A stretch of DNA of 64,000 nucleotides from Salinivibrio sharmensis (lineage in GTDB: Bacteria > Pseudomonadota > Gammaproteobacteria > Enterobacterales > Vibrionaceae), in NCBI RefSeq assembly GCF_001995985.1, contig NZ_MUFC01000008.1:87015-151014 (forward strand), in the 5' to 3' direction. Both the position numbers and the translations under genes were made by a program. The notes beneath the pieces were generated by a model, which saw only the letters and a program-made list of their open reading frames with translations, was not told the DNA's origin and ran no database searches. Positions 18,786 to 28,857 of the stretch are shown piece after piece. The number at the start of each line of letters is the position of its first letter. Position 1 is the first letter of the stretch.

Positions 18786-20477
18786 ATGACAGATACCCTA
18801 TACGCCCTCGTCGCGTTTTCACCCATCGTGGTGGCGGCTATCTTATTGGTCGGCTTGAATTGGCCAGCTAAGAAAGCCATGCCCGTCGCCTTTATCATGA
18901 CAGTCTTAATCGCACTCTTCCAGTGGCAGATGAGTGCGGCACGTGTGTCTGCCTCTATCGCACAGGGACTAATCATTACTGCCGCGGTACTTTGGATCGT
19001 GTTTGGTGCCATCCTTTTGCTTAACACCTTAAAACACACTGGCGCGATTACCGTGATACGTAACGGCTTTACCACCATATCTGATGACAGACGTATTCAG
19101 GCCATCATTATTGCGTGGTGCTTTGGCTCGTTTATCGAGGGCGCGTCAGGGTTCGGTACGCCCGCTGCCATCGCTGCACCGTTATTGGTAGCGATAGGCT
19201 TCCCCGCGTTGGCCGCTGTTGTCGTAGGTATGATGATCCAATCGACGCCGGTCTCCTTTGGTGCGGTCGGCACGCCTATTATCGTGGGCGTAAACAAAGG
19301 GTTAGACAGCCATGCCATAGGGCAAACACTCACCACTAATGGCAGTGATTGGGCCACCTACTTGCAGTCCATCACCACACAAGTATCCTTTATTCACGCG
19401 GTGATTGGCACACTGATGCCTTTGTTGATGGCAATGATGCTAACCCGTTTTTTCGGTAAAAATAAGAGCTGGAAAGAAGGGCTTGAAGTCGCCCCATTTG
19501 CGATTTTTGCTGGTTTAGCTTTCACCGTTCCTTATGCTCTCACCGGCTGGTTACTCGGACCAGAATTCCCCTCATTACTCGGTGGCCTTGCAGGCATCGT
19601 CTTGGTCACAACAGCCGCGCGTAAGGGGTTTTTGGTACCGAAAACACAGTGGGATTTTGATGATGAGTCGACATGGCCAAGCCATTGGTTAGGCTCGCTG
19701 AAAATGGATCTTAAAGTTCAAGAAAAGCCGATGAGCATGGCCATGGCCTGGACGCCCTATGTGTTGTTGGCAGTTTTCTTAGTGATCAGCCGTGTTAGCC
19801 CAACAGTCAAAACGGCGCTGACCGACGTCAGCCTTGGCTTTTCCTCTTTGTTTGGCGAAGTGGGGGTAAATGCTGCCATTCAGCCACTTTATCTCCCTGG
19901 CGGCATCCTTGCGTTCGTGGCCTTATTAGCCGTGTTGCTTCAGGCACGTCAATTGTCGCCACTGGTAACCGCAGCGCGTGAATCGAGTAAAACACTGATT
20001 GGCGCCGGGTTTGTGTTGGTGTTTACCATCCCTATGGTGCGTATCTTTATAAACTCTGGCGTGAATGGTGCTGACTTGGTGAGTATGCCGGTTATGACCG
20101 CACGCTTCGCGGCCGATATAGTGGGGAATGGCTTCCCAGCGTTAAGCGCCACCATTGGGGCGTTGGGCGCATTTATCGCCGGCTCGAACACCGTATCGAA
20201 TATGATGTTTAGTCAGTTCCAATTTGAAGTGGCACAAACCTTAGGTGCCTCTACTGTGGTGGTTATTGCTCTACAAGCCGTCGGCGCCGCAGCCGGCAAC
20301 ATGATTGCTATCCATAATGTGGTTGCCGCATCCGCGACGGTTGGCTTGCTGGGCCGTGAAGGTGTCACCTTACGGAAAACCGTCTTACCGACGATTTATT
20401 ATCTGATTGCCGCCGCTGTCATCGGCATTGTCTTGGTCAATGTGTTGCAGTTTGCCGATGTGCTTACTGGGGCGTAA
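18786..20477 (+). CDS. lctP: L-lactate permease family transporter
   Basis: 563-aa LctP-family permease with about 13 hydrophobic segments that imports lactate (and possibly glycolate) with protons. The signature region [19 protein letters not shown] lies near residue 116, and [19 protein letters not shown] near residue 460. AAGGAA precedes the ATG. It is followed after 104 bases by a D-lactate dehydrogenase gene, which fixes the substrate as lactate with fair confidence. Confidence 0.93.
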   Translation: MTDTLYALVAFSPIVVAAILLVGLNWPAKKAMPVAFIMTVLIALFQWQMSAARVSASIAQGLIITAAVLWIVFGAILLLNTLKHTGAITVIRNGFTTISDDRRIQAIIIAWCFGSFIEGASGFGTPAAIAAPLLVAIGFPALAAVVVGMMIQSTPVSFGAVGTPIIVGVNKGLDSHAIGQTLTTNGSDWATYLQSITTQVSFIHAVIGTLMPLLMAMMLTRFFGKNKSWKEGLEVAPFAIFAGLAFTVPYALTGWLLGPEFPSLLGGLAGIVLVTTAARKGFLVPKTQWDFDDESTWPSHWLGSLKMDLKVQEKPMSMAMAWTPYVLLAVFLVISRVSPTVKTALTDVSLGFSSLFGEVGVNAAIQPLYLPGGILAFVALLAVLLQARQLSPLVTAARESSKTLIGAGFVLVFTIPMVRIFINSGVNGADLVSMPVMTARFAADIVGNGFPALSATIGALGAFIAGSNTVSNMMFSQFQFEVAQTLGASTVVVIALQAVGAAAGNMIAIHNVVAASATVGLLGREGVTLRKTVLPTIYYLIAAAVIGIVLVNVLQFADVLTGA

Positions 20478-20581
20478 TCTTGTCATTATACGGTCGAGTG
20501 ATTGCTCGGCCTTTCTTACCACAAGCGGGTCAGTCCAGCTGACGCCTGCCTCTGTCGTAACATAAAGGAAAAGGAACGCTT

Positions 20582-22372
20582 ATGAACACCCCATCACGTT
20601 TGTCGTCATCGCAGCAACAAGCGTTTATTTCGACCTTGACGGACATCGTGGGCGAAAACAACTTATTAACAGAAACCAGTCAAACTCAGCATTATCGCAC
20701 TGGCTTTCGCTCTGGGGGCGGTCCAGCGTTGGCGGTTATTTTCCCTACCTCTTTAGTGATGCAATGGCGGGTACTTAAAGCCTGTGTGAACGCTGATGTG
20801 GTGATGATCATGCAAGCCGCGAATACGGGCTTAACCGAAGGCTCTACACCAAAGGGGGATGACTATGACCGCGATGTGGTGATCATCAATACCACGCGCC
20901 TGGACGGCTTACAGCTGATTGATAATGGCAAACAGGTGTTGAGCTTTCCTGGAACCACGCTGCATCATTTAGAGCAGACACTTAGACCACTCAATCGCGC
21001 CCCCCATTCGGTGATTGGCTCTTCTTGTATTGGGGCATCGATTGTCGGTGGTGTGGCCAACAATTCCGGCGGCGCGCTGGTCAAGCGTGGGCCAGCTTAT
21101 ACCGAATATTCATTATTTGCACAGTTAAATGAGGAGGGTGAACTGACGCTGGTGAATCATTTAGGCATTGCCTTAGGTGACGACCCGGAAACCATTCTCT
21201 CGCGTGTTGAACACGGTGATTATCGGCCAGATGATGTCATCTATGATGAGCGTAAAGCCTCTGCGGATGATTATGAGCACATTTTACGTGACGTCGATGC
21301 TGACAGCCCCGCGCGTTACAATGCCGACACACACCGCTTGCACGAAGTGAGCGGCTGTGCGGGGAAACTTGCGGTATTTGCCGTGCGTCTTGATACCTAC
21401 CCTATCCCTGAGCGCGAGCAAGTCTTTTACATAGGCACCAATAACCCAGACGTGCTTAATACATTGCGTCGCTGTGTGCTTACCGAGCTTTATCACTTGC
21501 CTGAAGTGGCGGAATACATGCATCGTGACGCCTTTGATATCGCCGAGCGCTACGGAAAAGACGTGTTTTTAGCGATTGGTCGACTAGGCACCGATTCAAT
21601 CCCAAAAATGTTTGCACTAAAAGCAAAAATCACGGCATGGTTAGATAACGTGCCGTTACTGCCAAAATCATTGCCAGACAAAATGATGCAATACGCCAGT
21701 CAGCTTTTTCCCCAGCACTTACCCAAACGTATGCTCGCGTTCCGTGACCGCTTTGAGCATCATTTGATTTTTAAAGCATCAGATGAAGGGATAGAAGAAG
21801 CCTCGGCGTTTCTAAGCCGTTTTTTTGCAGAACACTCGGACAGTGATTATTTTGCCTGTAGTGAGGATGAAGCGAAAAAAGCCATGCTTCACCGTTTTGC
21901 GGCAGCCGGTGCGGCAATTCGCTATCACACCATGCACAGCCGAGATGTGGAAGATATTCTGGCGTTAGATATTGCGCTTAAGCGCAACGAGACCGAGTGG
22001 GAAGAGCACTTGCCCGTCGAGATAGAAAAAGAGATGGAGGCCAAGCTTTATTATGGGCACTTTTTCTGCCACGTCTTCCATCAAGACTATGTGGTGAGAA
22101 AAGGTGCGGATGTGTCGGCCATTAAGGCGAAGATGCTAGCGTTGCTGAATGAGCGAGGTGCCAAATACCCTGCCGAGCATAATGTCGGGCATCTCTATGC
22201 CGCCGAGCCGGATTTAGCCCATTTCTACCATCAGCTAGACCCGACCAATAGTTTTAATCCGGGAATCGGCAAAACCAGTAAGAAAAAATACAGTGCAGAC
22301 TGTCAGTGCCTTGATCACCAGCTTCGTCATCGAGCGAGTCAGGAGACGTCACCCGCCACGCATGATCACTAA
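20582..22372 (+). CDS. dld: Quinone-dependent D-lactate dehydrogenase
   Basis: Peripheral membrane FAD enzyme oxidising D-lactate to pyruvate and passing electrons to quinone. The N-terminal PCMH-type FAD domain (about residues 35-250) includes MQAANTGLTEGSTP and SCIGASIVGGVANNSGGALV; the C-terminal membrane-binding domain follows and ends with HNVGHLY and DPTNSFNPGIGKTSK. 596 aa compared with 571 in E. coli. AAGGAAAAGGAA lies before the ATG. Likely an operon with lctP. Confidence 0.95.
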   Translation: MNTPSRLSSSQQQAFISTLTDIVGENNLLTETSQTQHYRTGFRSGGGPALAVIFPTSLVMQWRVLKACVNADVVMIMQAANTGLTEGSTPKGDDYDRDVVIINTTRLDGLQLIDNGKQVLSFPGTTLHHLEQTLRPLNRAPHSVIGSSCIGASIVGGVANNSGGALVKRGPAYTEYSLFAQLNEEGELTLVNHLGIALGDDPETILSRVEHGDYRPDDVIYDERKASADDYEHILRDVDADSPARYNADTHRLHEVSGCAGKLAVFAVRLDTYPIPEREQVFYIGTNNPDVLNTLRRCVLTELYHLPEVAEYMHRDAFDIAERYGKDVFLAIGRLGTDSIPKMFALKAKITAWLDNVPLLPKSLPDKMMQYASQLFPQHLPKRMLAFRDRFEHHLIFKASDEGIEEASAFLSRFFAEHSDSDYFACSEDEAKKAMLHRFAAAGAAIRYHTMHSRDVEDILALDIALKRNETEWEEHLPVEIEKEMEAKLYYGHFFCHVFHQDYVVRKGADVSAIKAKMLALLNERGAKYPAEHNVGHLYAAEPDLAHFYHQLDPTNSFNPGIGKTSKKKYSADCQCLDHQLRHRASQETSPATHDH

Positions 22373-22383
22373 ACCGACCTACA

Positions 22384-22413
22384 AATCCGCCATCCGTTAG
22401 GCGGGTTCTTTTT
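22384..22413 (+). terminator. Terminator after dld
   Basis: AATCCGCC - ATCCGTTA - GGCGGGTT (one T-G pair) followed by CTTTTT. It reaches the end of the convergent ligase gene. Confidence 0.75.
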
Positions 22414-23269
22414 AAAGCGTTGGTTTCTCGCGAATAAAACGCGCAAAGCGTGGGATGCCCTTTTCCGTGACACCATTGTGCCTAACCAAAATAGTACTGC
22501 CGATTTCAGGTGGTTCAGCCCGCTGTGCATCGCTAAAGCCTGATCCCACACTAAATTCGGTGCCGTCAGCTAGGCGTACCACCAGAGAGCCCATCAAACC
22601 TTGTAACCGTCCTTTCCCCGGATTCACCCCTACCACAGTCACATCTTTTTCTTGGTAGGTTTTCAACTTAACGACGCTTTCTACCCGCTGACCCACATAC
22701 ACACTATCAGGATGATGCAGCATCAAACCCTCACCGCCTGCTTCATCGACGGCAGCCAACCTCTCCTTAAGTGCTTCATTGCTCGTCACAGGCTTCTGTG
22801 GAACATACGCTAAGTGCGGCGATGCTGTCTTAGACACGAGCGTTTTTAATGCCGCATACCGGGTCGAAAATGGACCTGGTTGGTTGGGTAAATCAAACGC
22901 ATAAAAACGAATACGCTGCCATGCATCTTCATCCGGCGTATCATCAAGCACCGTGCGTAGTACGGCTTGAAACTCTCCTCGTCCTGCCCATAACTCACCA
23001 TCTAAAGGTGTGATTGGCAACGATTGGATGAACGCGTTGGGGGCGTGAATAGGATTGCCTTGGCGTGTCAGTAATTGCTTGCCCGTCCAGTAGGCGCGGA
23101 TCCCATCCAGTTTTTCACTGGCCCAATAACCACGATAGTCTTGTTCGGCAATCTGTCCGTCAATACCATGCATCAACGCTGGCGCGGACGGTGCAGCATC
23201 AGCATCACTGGTAGGAAAGAGGGTAAATGCGGAGAGTAAGCATAGAGTAAAAGGATTTAGGCGTGCCAT
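22412..23269 (-). CDS. Secreted ATP-dependent DNA ligase (LigE type)
   Basis: Small DNA ligase with a signal peptide (MARLNPFTLCLLSAFTLF..., about 26 residues), so probably periplasmic. The adenylated lysine is K53 in SEKLDGIRAYW; other nucleotidyltransferase motifs are LDGELWAGRG, GGEGLMLHHPDS and VVKLKTY. The C-terminal OB domain ends with VRHNGVTEKGIPRFARF. At 285 aa it lacks extra domains, like LigE of Haemophilus and Neisseria, implicated in handling DNA outside the cytoplasm. AAGGAGG lies before the start. Confidence 0.92.
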   Translation of the reverse strand: MARLNPFTLCLLSAFTLFPTSDADAAPSAPALMHGIDGQIAEQDYRGYWASEKLDGIRAYWTGKQLLTRQGNPIHAPNAFIQSLPITPLDGELWAGRGEFQAVLRTVLDDTPDEDAWQRIRFYAFDLPNQPGPFSTRYAALKTLVSKTASPHLAYVPQKPVTSNEALKERLAAVDEAGGEGLMLHHPDSVYVGQRVESVVKLKTYQEKDVTVVGVNPGKGRLQGLMGSLVVRLADGTEFSVGSGFSDAQRAEPPEIGSTILVRHNGVTEKGIPRFARFIREKPTL

Positions 23270-23357
23270 GGCATTCCTCCTTGGTGGTAAGGAGCATACG
23301 CTAGCGCGATAGAAGGCGTATCAACATGCCTTTATTTTTTCTTGGTAGAGAACTCGT

Positions 23358-23370
23358 GTTCACGGTGAAC
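23358..23370. other. Palindrome GTTCAC-G-GTGAAC
   Basis: A perfect 6+1+6 inverted repeat between the ligase gene and the L,D-transpeptidase gene. TTCACGGTG also pairs with CACCGTGAA 25 bases away (ending at 23401), so the region can form two alternative hairpins. Function unknown. Confidence 0.35.
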
Positions 23371-23441
23371 AATGCGCAGGTGTTACATCGCCCACCGTGA
23401 AATGACTCGTGAAAGCCCGTCCGCTATGACACCTTTGATCA

Positions 23442-24077
23442 TCAAGCTTGGCTGGCAAACGCATAGATAAAAGTACCGTTTTTTATCGCATCAATCACGC
23501 GGGCCGATAAATAGCTAGGTAACGCTGGGCAGCCCCAACTTCGACCGAGTTGGCCACTTTGTTTGATCACGTTCGGATGGGCATAATCGGCACCGTGAAT
23601 AACAATCGCTCTTTCACGTGCATTGTCATTTAACCCCTTTGACAAACCATCGAGGCGTAATGAATAGCCATGTTTGCCATGGTAGGTTTCAGCCGCGCGA
23701 TAGACCCCCAATGATGTTTTTAGCGAGTTGATTCTGTTAGAAAACTGCTTTGCATATAAAGCGCCGCTATTTTTGCCATGAGAGACATAAGAGCGAAATT
23801 GCACTTGGCGTTTTTTCACGTTGATCACCCAAAACCGCTTTTCTGACGACGGTTTTCCGTAATCAATCAGTGTCATCACCGGCTTGCTACTTGGGTTGTG
23901 TTTAAAATGGCGATACGCATCAGAAAAGGCTTGGTACGACACTTCCCCAGCGAGATTGAGTGATTGATATAATCCACTGACCTCATCTTTAAAGCTCGCC
24001 CAAACCGAGGTTGGCATGCTTAGCGCCAATACATACAAAACTACCCGATACCAAGGGGACACACCTGCTTGTTTCAT
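23442..24077 (-). CDS. L,D-transpeptidase catalytic domain protein (YkuD_2 type)
   Basis: Predicted secreted peptidoglycan enzyme of 211 aa. I start it at the ATG at 24077 because AAAGGAG precedes it; the open frame upstream would run through the hrpA terminator. A signal peptide (about residues 1-27, ending PTSVWA) is followed by a domain with IVIHGADYAHPN and the catalytic Cys in LGRSWGCPALPS. Its role in crosslinking or lipoprotein attachment is not decided by sequence. Confidence 0.88.
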   Translation of the reverse strand: MKQAGVSPWYRVVLYVLALSMPTSVWASFKDEVSGLYQSLNLAGEVSYQAFSDAYRHFKHNPSSKPVMTLIDYGKPSSEKRFWVINVKKRQVQFRSYVSHGKNSGALYAKQFSNRINSLKTSLGVYRAAETYHGKHGYSLRLDGLSKGLNDNARERAIVIHGADYAHPNVIKQSGQLGRSWGCPALPSYLSARVIDAIKNGTFIYAFASQA

Positions 24078-24137
24078 TTTTTGCTCCTTTCTTGCCACGG
24101 CAACACGAACCACCGAGCTGTTTGTTGTTCGTATTGA

Positions 24138-24171
24138 CAAAAACAAAAACCGTGCCATGTGACACGGTTTT
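24138..24171 (-). terminator. Intrinsic terminator after hrpA
   Basis: On the minus strand AAAACCGTG - 8 bases - CACGGTTTT continues into TGTTTTTGTC. It lies 88 bases beyond the hrpA stop. Confidence 0.8.
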
Positions 24172-24258
24172 GATTATCTATTGATATTTATATAAATTAT
24201 TTCACGTCGACGCTTTGCCCGTCTTCATCTAATCCGTAGCGGCATAAGCTTGCCGCAT

Positions 24259-27200
24259 TTAAACCGCCGCAATGGCGTTTTTGATCCGCTTATCCGAGAC
24301 GGGGTAAGGCGTGCCGAGTTGTTGCGCAAAGTAGCTCACGCGTAGCTCTTCAATCATCCAACGAATCGCTTTCACCTCATCAGGCACAGGCTTGCCTTTA
24401 GGCAGCTTGTTCAGCAACGCCTTGTACTCATTCATCACGGATTCAATTTTGAGCATGTGATTGCGATCGCGGGTAGGATCCACGGGGAGCTTTTCCAATC
24501 GACGCTCGATCGCTTTCAAATAGCGCAGAATATCGGGTAAGCGTTGCCAGCCTGATTCGGTAGCAAAGCCTTTGTAGATAAGCCCTTCTAGTTGGGCTTT
24601 GATATCCGACATCGCAAAAGCCATGGAAAGATCCACTTTGCCTTTCAGCTTTTTGTTGATGGTAAAGGCATAGGTCAGTATTTGCTCGACCTGTTGAGCA
24701 ATGTCCACCACGGTATCGCCTAGCTCAGCACGCACCGTCTCTTTAAGGGCTTCGAATGCCTGCGCTTCCCACGTTAATCCGCCGTGTTGTTCAATGAGCT
24801 TATCCACGCCACAGGCGATGCAGTCATCTATCAAATCCAAAACACGGCCATAAGGGTTAAAATACAGACCAAGTTTCGACTTATTAGGCAAATGCGCATG
24901 CAGATATTTAATTGGCGATGGCACATTGAGCAAGACCAATCGACGCTGCCCCGCTTGCATGGCTTTCTGTTGCTGGTGTTCCGTTTCGAAAAGACGAATG
25001 GCAACACTGTCTTTTTCATCCACTAAGGCAGGATAGGCTTTGACTTCAAAGCCATGCTTTTTCTGCTGATAACGCTGAGGCAATGCCCCAAAGCTCCATT
25101 GGGTGAGCCCTTGCTGCTCAATGTCATCATCTGCCACATCCGATAAGGTCGCTTGTACTTTGTCTTTCAGAGAGACTTTAAGCGCATTTAAGTCTTCGCT
25201 TTCGGCCAATGTCCGATTCTTATCGTCGACTACACGGAACTGGATACGCAAATGCTCGGGGAGCTGACTGAAGTTCCAGCTGTCGCGCTCAATGGTGACA
25301 CCGGACATCTGCTTTAGGGCTTTCTCCATGCTATCGAGCAAGGGCGCCTCCATCGGCGTCACCCGCTGTAAAATTGCATCGGCATAGTTTGGTGCCGGAA
25401 CAAAGTTACGACGTAATGGTTTAGGCAAAGATTTAATCAGCGCGACAATTAGCTCGTGACGTAGCCCGGGGACGTGCCAATCAAAGCCTTCTTCTGACAC
25501 CTGATTAAGGATCGGCAGTGGGATGTGCACCGTTACCCCATCATGGTCTTGGCCCGGTTCGAATTGGTAGCTCAGCTTGAGTTTCAAGTTGCCTTGATAC
25601 CAAAAGTTAGGGTAATCCAGTTCTGTGACATGGCTGGCGTCCCCTTGCAATAGCATGGCTTTTTCAAAGTTGAGCAGGTCGGGATTGTCTTGACGTGCCT
25701 TTTTCCACCAGGTATCGAAGTGACGCCCACTGACCACACTGTGATCGAGGCGCTGATCGTAAAAGTCGAACAAGGTATCGTCGTCTGCCAAAATATCGCG
25801 CCGGCGAGATTTGAGCTCAAGCTCCTCCACTTCCGCCAACAGCTTTTGGTTTTGGCGGAAAAAGGCATGCTTGGTTTGCCAATCCCCCTCAACCAATGCC
25901 GAACGGATAAACAGCTCACGGCTAAGCACCGGATCGATGGCGCCATAATTGACTTTACGGCTCGCGACAATCGGGATCCCGTATAGCGTGACCTTCTCAC
26001 TGGCCATGACAGCCGCTTGCTTGCGTGACCAATGTGGCTCACTGTAGCTGCGCTTAATCAAATGCTGCGCCAGTGGCTCCACCCATTCAGGTTGGATTCG
26101 CGCGACAATTCGTCCCCAGAGTTTCGAGGTTTCAACCAGTTCGGCAACCATCACCCATTTAGGCTGCTTTTTGAAAAGACCAGATCCCGGGAAAATATGG
26201 AACCGTGTATTTCGTGCGCCTTGGTATTCATTCTTTTCTTGGTCTTTCAGGCCAATGTGACTTAATAGCCCAGCGAGCAGAGCCATGTGAATCGCCTGAT
26301 AACTGGCAGGCTCTTGATTGAATTGCGCATTCTGCTCTTTCATCACTTGGGTGATTTGATAGTGAACGTCTTGCCACTCTCGCACCCGCAAATAATTGAG
26401 ATACTCTTTTTTGCACTGTTTACGGAACTGGTTATTCGATAGCGCTTTTTGCTGCTCTTTGACGTAATCCCAAAGGTTTACATAGGCTAAAAAGTCCGAT
26501 TCTTTATCGGCAAAACGACGATGCTTTTCATCAGCTTGTTGCTGCTTATCAGCCGGACGCTCACGCGGATCTTGGATAGCTAAGGCCGCGGCAATCACCA
26601 TCACCTCATTTAATGCACCATGCTTGGGCGCCTCAATCACCATGCGTGCCAAACGCGGGTCAATCGGCAGTTTGGCCAAGGTTTTACCCATCGCGGTCAG
26701 CTTACGTTTATCAGTGGCTTGGCCGGGCTTGATCGCCCCCAGCTCTTCGAGCAAACGGACACCATCTTTGATGTGACGGCTATCAGGCGGCTGAACGAAC
26801 GGAAAGGCTTGAATATCACCGAGCCCTAATGCCGTCATTTGCAGGATCACTGAGGCCAGATTAGTCCGCAGAATTTCTGGGTCGGTAAATTCAGGACGGC
26901 CTAAAAAGTCCTCTTCGCTATACAGGCGCACACAAATGCCTTCCGACACACGGCCACAGCGTCCTTTACGCTGATTAGCACTGGCCTGTGAAATCGGCTC
27001 AATTGGCAGTCGCTGCACCTTGGTCCGGTAGCTATAGCGAGAAATCCGCGCCGTACCAGGGTCAATCACATACTTAATACCCGGAACGGTTAGCGAGGTC
27101 TCGGCGACATTGGTGGCCAGTACAATCCGGCGTCCCGAGTGAGATTGGAATACACGATTTTGCTCGCCTGCAGAAAGCCGCGCGTATAAGGGTAAAATTT

Positions 27201-28152
27201 CGGTGTCGCGCAGTTGACGACGCTGAAGGTAATCGGCGGTGTCGCGAATTTCACGCTCACCGTTCATAAAGATTAGGATATCCCCCGGCCCTTCAAGGCA
27301 CAGCTCATCGACCGCATCGCTGATCGCTTCCAGCTGGTCACGATCGCTATCGTCCTCTTCCACCAATGGACGGTAGCGCACTTCCACCGGATAAGTACGG
27401 CCAGACACCTCTATCATAGGCGCATTATTGAAGTGCTTGGAAAAGCGCTCAGGATCGATGGTCGCCGAGGTAATGATGACTTTGAGATCAGGACGCTTGG
27501 GCAACAACTCGCGCAAATAGCCGAGAATAAAGTCGATATTTAGACTGCGCTCGTGGGCTTCATCGATAATGATGCAATCGTACTGATTCAGATACCGATC
27601 GTGCTGGATTTCGGCCAGCAAGATCCCGTCCGTCATCAGTTTGACTTGCGTCGCCTCTGAGACTTTGTCGTTGAAGCGCACTTTATAGCCCACGCTGCTG
27701 CCTAACTCGACGTCAAGCTCTTCGGCAATCCGTGAGGCGACCGAGCGCGCAGCCAAGCGACGTGGCTGAGTGTGACCAATCGTACCGGCGACGCCTAGCC
27801 CAAGCTCCATACAGATTTTGGGCAGCTGAGTGGTTTTACCTGAGCCGGTTTCACCCGCAATGATCACGACTTGGTTGTTCGCAATTGCCTCGGCAATGTC
27901 ATCTTTCTTCTGACTAACTGGCAGTTCTTCTGGATAGCGAACGGTTGGCGTACTGGCTTGTCGCGATAACAAACGCTGCATACTCTGCGCCATTTCAGCG
28001 GCAATTTGATCGTACACCGCCTGTTTGGCGTCGTCTTTTTTGATTTTTTGCGCGCCATGGATGCGCTTTTTAAAACGAAAACGGTCTTGCAGCATACAAT
28101 CGTTTAGCGCTGCAAACAGTGTCTCTGGCGTGTTGTGATGACGTGAACTCAA
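24259..28152 (-). CDS. hrpA: ATP-dependent RNA helicase HrpA (DEAH box)
   Basis: DEAH/RHA helicase of 1297 aa, the E. coli length (1300). Walker A GETGSGKTTQLPK begins at residue 100; DEAH is near 197, SAT near 230 and QRKGRCGRVSEG near 391. The helicase core is followed by the HA2/OB domains and a long DUF3418 C-terminus. In E. coli HrpA rescues stalled ribosomes by acting on mRNA. The start is TTG at 28152 with AGGAA 5 bases ahead; the next ATG would lose 19 residues. Confidence 0.96.
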   Translation of the reverse strand: MSSRHHNTPETLFAALNDCMLQDRFRFKKRIHGAQKIKKDDAKQAVYDQIAAEMAQSMQRLLSRQASTPTVRYPEELPVSQKKDDIAEAIANNQVVIIAGETGSGKTTQLPKICMELGLGVAGTIGHTQPRRLAARSVASRIAEELDVELGSSVGYKVRFNDKVSEATQVKLMTDGILLAEIQHDRYLNQYDCIIIDEAHERSLNIDFILGYLRELLPKRPDLKVIITSATIDPERFSKHFNNAPMIEVSGRTYPVEVRYRPLVEEDDSDRDQLEAISDAVDELCLEGPGDILIFMNGEREIRDTADYLQRRQLRDTEILPLYARLSAGEQNRVFQSHSGRRIVLATNVAETSLTVPGIKYVIDPGTARISRYSYRTKVQRLPIEPISQASANQRKGRCGRVSEGICVRLYSEEDFLGRPEFTDPEILRTNLASVILQMTALGLGDIQAFPFVQPPDSRHIKDGVRLLEELGAIKPGQATDKRKLTAMGKTLAKLPIDPRLARMVIEAPKHGALNEVMVIAAALAIQDPRERPADKQQQADEKHRRFADKESDFLAYVNLWDYVKEQQKALSNNQFRKQCKKEYLNYLRVREWQDVHYQITQVMKEQNAQFNQEPASYQAIHMALLAGLLSHIGLKDQEKNEYQGARNTRFHIFPGSGLFKKQPKWVMVAELVETSKLWGRIVARIQPEWVEPLAQHLIKRSYSEPHWSRKQAAVMASEKVTLYGIPIVASRKVNYGAIDPVLSRELFIRSALVEGDWQTKHAFFRQNQKLLAEVEELELKSRRRDILADDDTLFDFYDQRLDHSVVSGRHFDTWWKKARQDNPDLLNFEKAMLLQGDASHVTELDYPNFWYQGNLKLKLSYQFEPGQDHDGVTVHIPLPILNQVSEEGFDWHVPGLRHELIVALIKSLPKPLRRNFVPAPNYADAILQRVTPMEAPLLDSMEKALKQMSGVTIERDSWNFSQLPEHLRIQFRVVDDKNRTLAESEDLNALKVSLKDKVQATLSDVADDDIEQQGLTQWSFGALPQRYQQKKHGFEVKAYPALVDEKDSVAIRLFETEHQQQKAMQAGQRRLVLLNVPSPIKYLHAHLPNKSKLGLYFNPYGRVLDLIDDCIACGVDKLIEQHGGLTWEAQAFEALKETVRAELGDTVVDIAQQVEQILTYAFTINKKLKGKVDLSMAFAMSDIKAQLEGLIYKGFATESGWQRLPDILRYLKAIERRLEKLPVDPTRDRNHMLKIESVMNEYKALLNKLPKGKPVPDEVKAIRWMIEELRVSYFAQQLGTPYPVSDKRIKNAIAAV

Positions 28153-28376
28153 GGCGATTCCTGCTTACTGCTTAATCTTTTAAGGCGTTTATCAGTGTCA
28201 CAGCCGATAAATAAGGTTGATTGGTGTCGCATCCTATCACAAAGTAAAAAGAATCAAAGCCGCGCCAGCCACGCGCTCACCACCAACGTGGCGGCGATAA
28301 AGTAAACGCGTTGGCCGTTCGTCGCGTATAAACGCTTAACGACAGCCAATAAACCCCGCAGTTTGGGAGAGCAGCC

Positions 28377-28841
28377 ATGCTAAAACAGCTTTTTAGAAAA
28401 CTCGAATCCGCCCTCGCCGCTGACGCGACGCAACACAGTGACGCTGGGCTGTCGCTGCATCAAGCGATGGCAGGCTTATTGAGTGAGGTGGCGATGGCCG
28501 ATCACGACATTGATGAGCGGGAGTTTGTGACCAAGCGCGATCGCATTTGCCAATTGCTGAGTCTCGAGCCACCGCACGCAGATACACTGTTGGCAGAGGC
28601 ACAAGCTCACAGTAAACAAGCGACGTCACTTTATGAATACACGGACAAGCTGCGTGATTTAGACCCACAAGCACGGATTGAACTGATTGAAGCCATGTGG
28701 TCGGTAGCGTATGCCGATGAAAATATCGACCCGCTCGAAGAAGCGGTGATCCGTAAAACCGCCGAGCTGCTTTATGTCGATCATGCCGAGTTTATTCGTG
28801 CCAAGCTTAATGTGATTGAAAGCGATGACAGCGAAAGCTAG
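28377..28841 (+). CDS. TerB-like family protein
   Basis: Small cytoplasmic all-helical protein of 154 aa resembling the TerB fold. Acidic repeats with AMADHDIDEREF (about residue 40) and SVAYADENIDPLEEAVI (about 105) are the paired metal-binding-like motifs of this family. No ter operon partners are near, so tellurite resistance should not be assumed. GGAGAGCAGCC precedes the ATG. It converges with btuD. Confidence 0.82.
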   Translation: MLKQLFRKLESALAADATQHSDAGLSLHQAMAGLLSEVAMADHDIDEREFVTKRDRICQLLSLEPPHADTLLAEAQAHSKQATSLYEYTDKLRDLDPQARIELIEAMWSVAYADENIDPLEEAVIRKTAELLYVDHAEFIRAKLNVIESDDSES

Positions 28842-28857
28842 GTCAAAACGTTGGAAG

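Noticed and set aside
24784-26829. Several plus-strand ORFs inside hrpA
   Set aside because: All are antisense to a full-length, well-conserved helicase gene.
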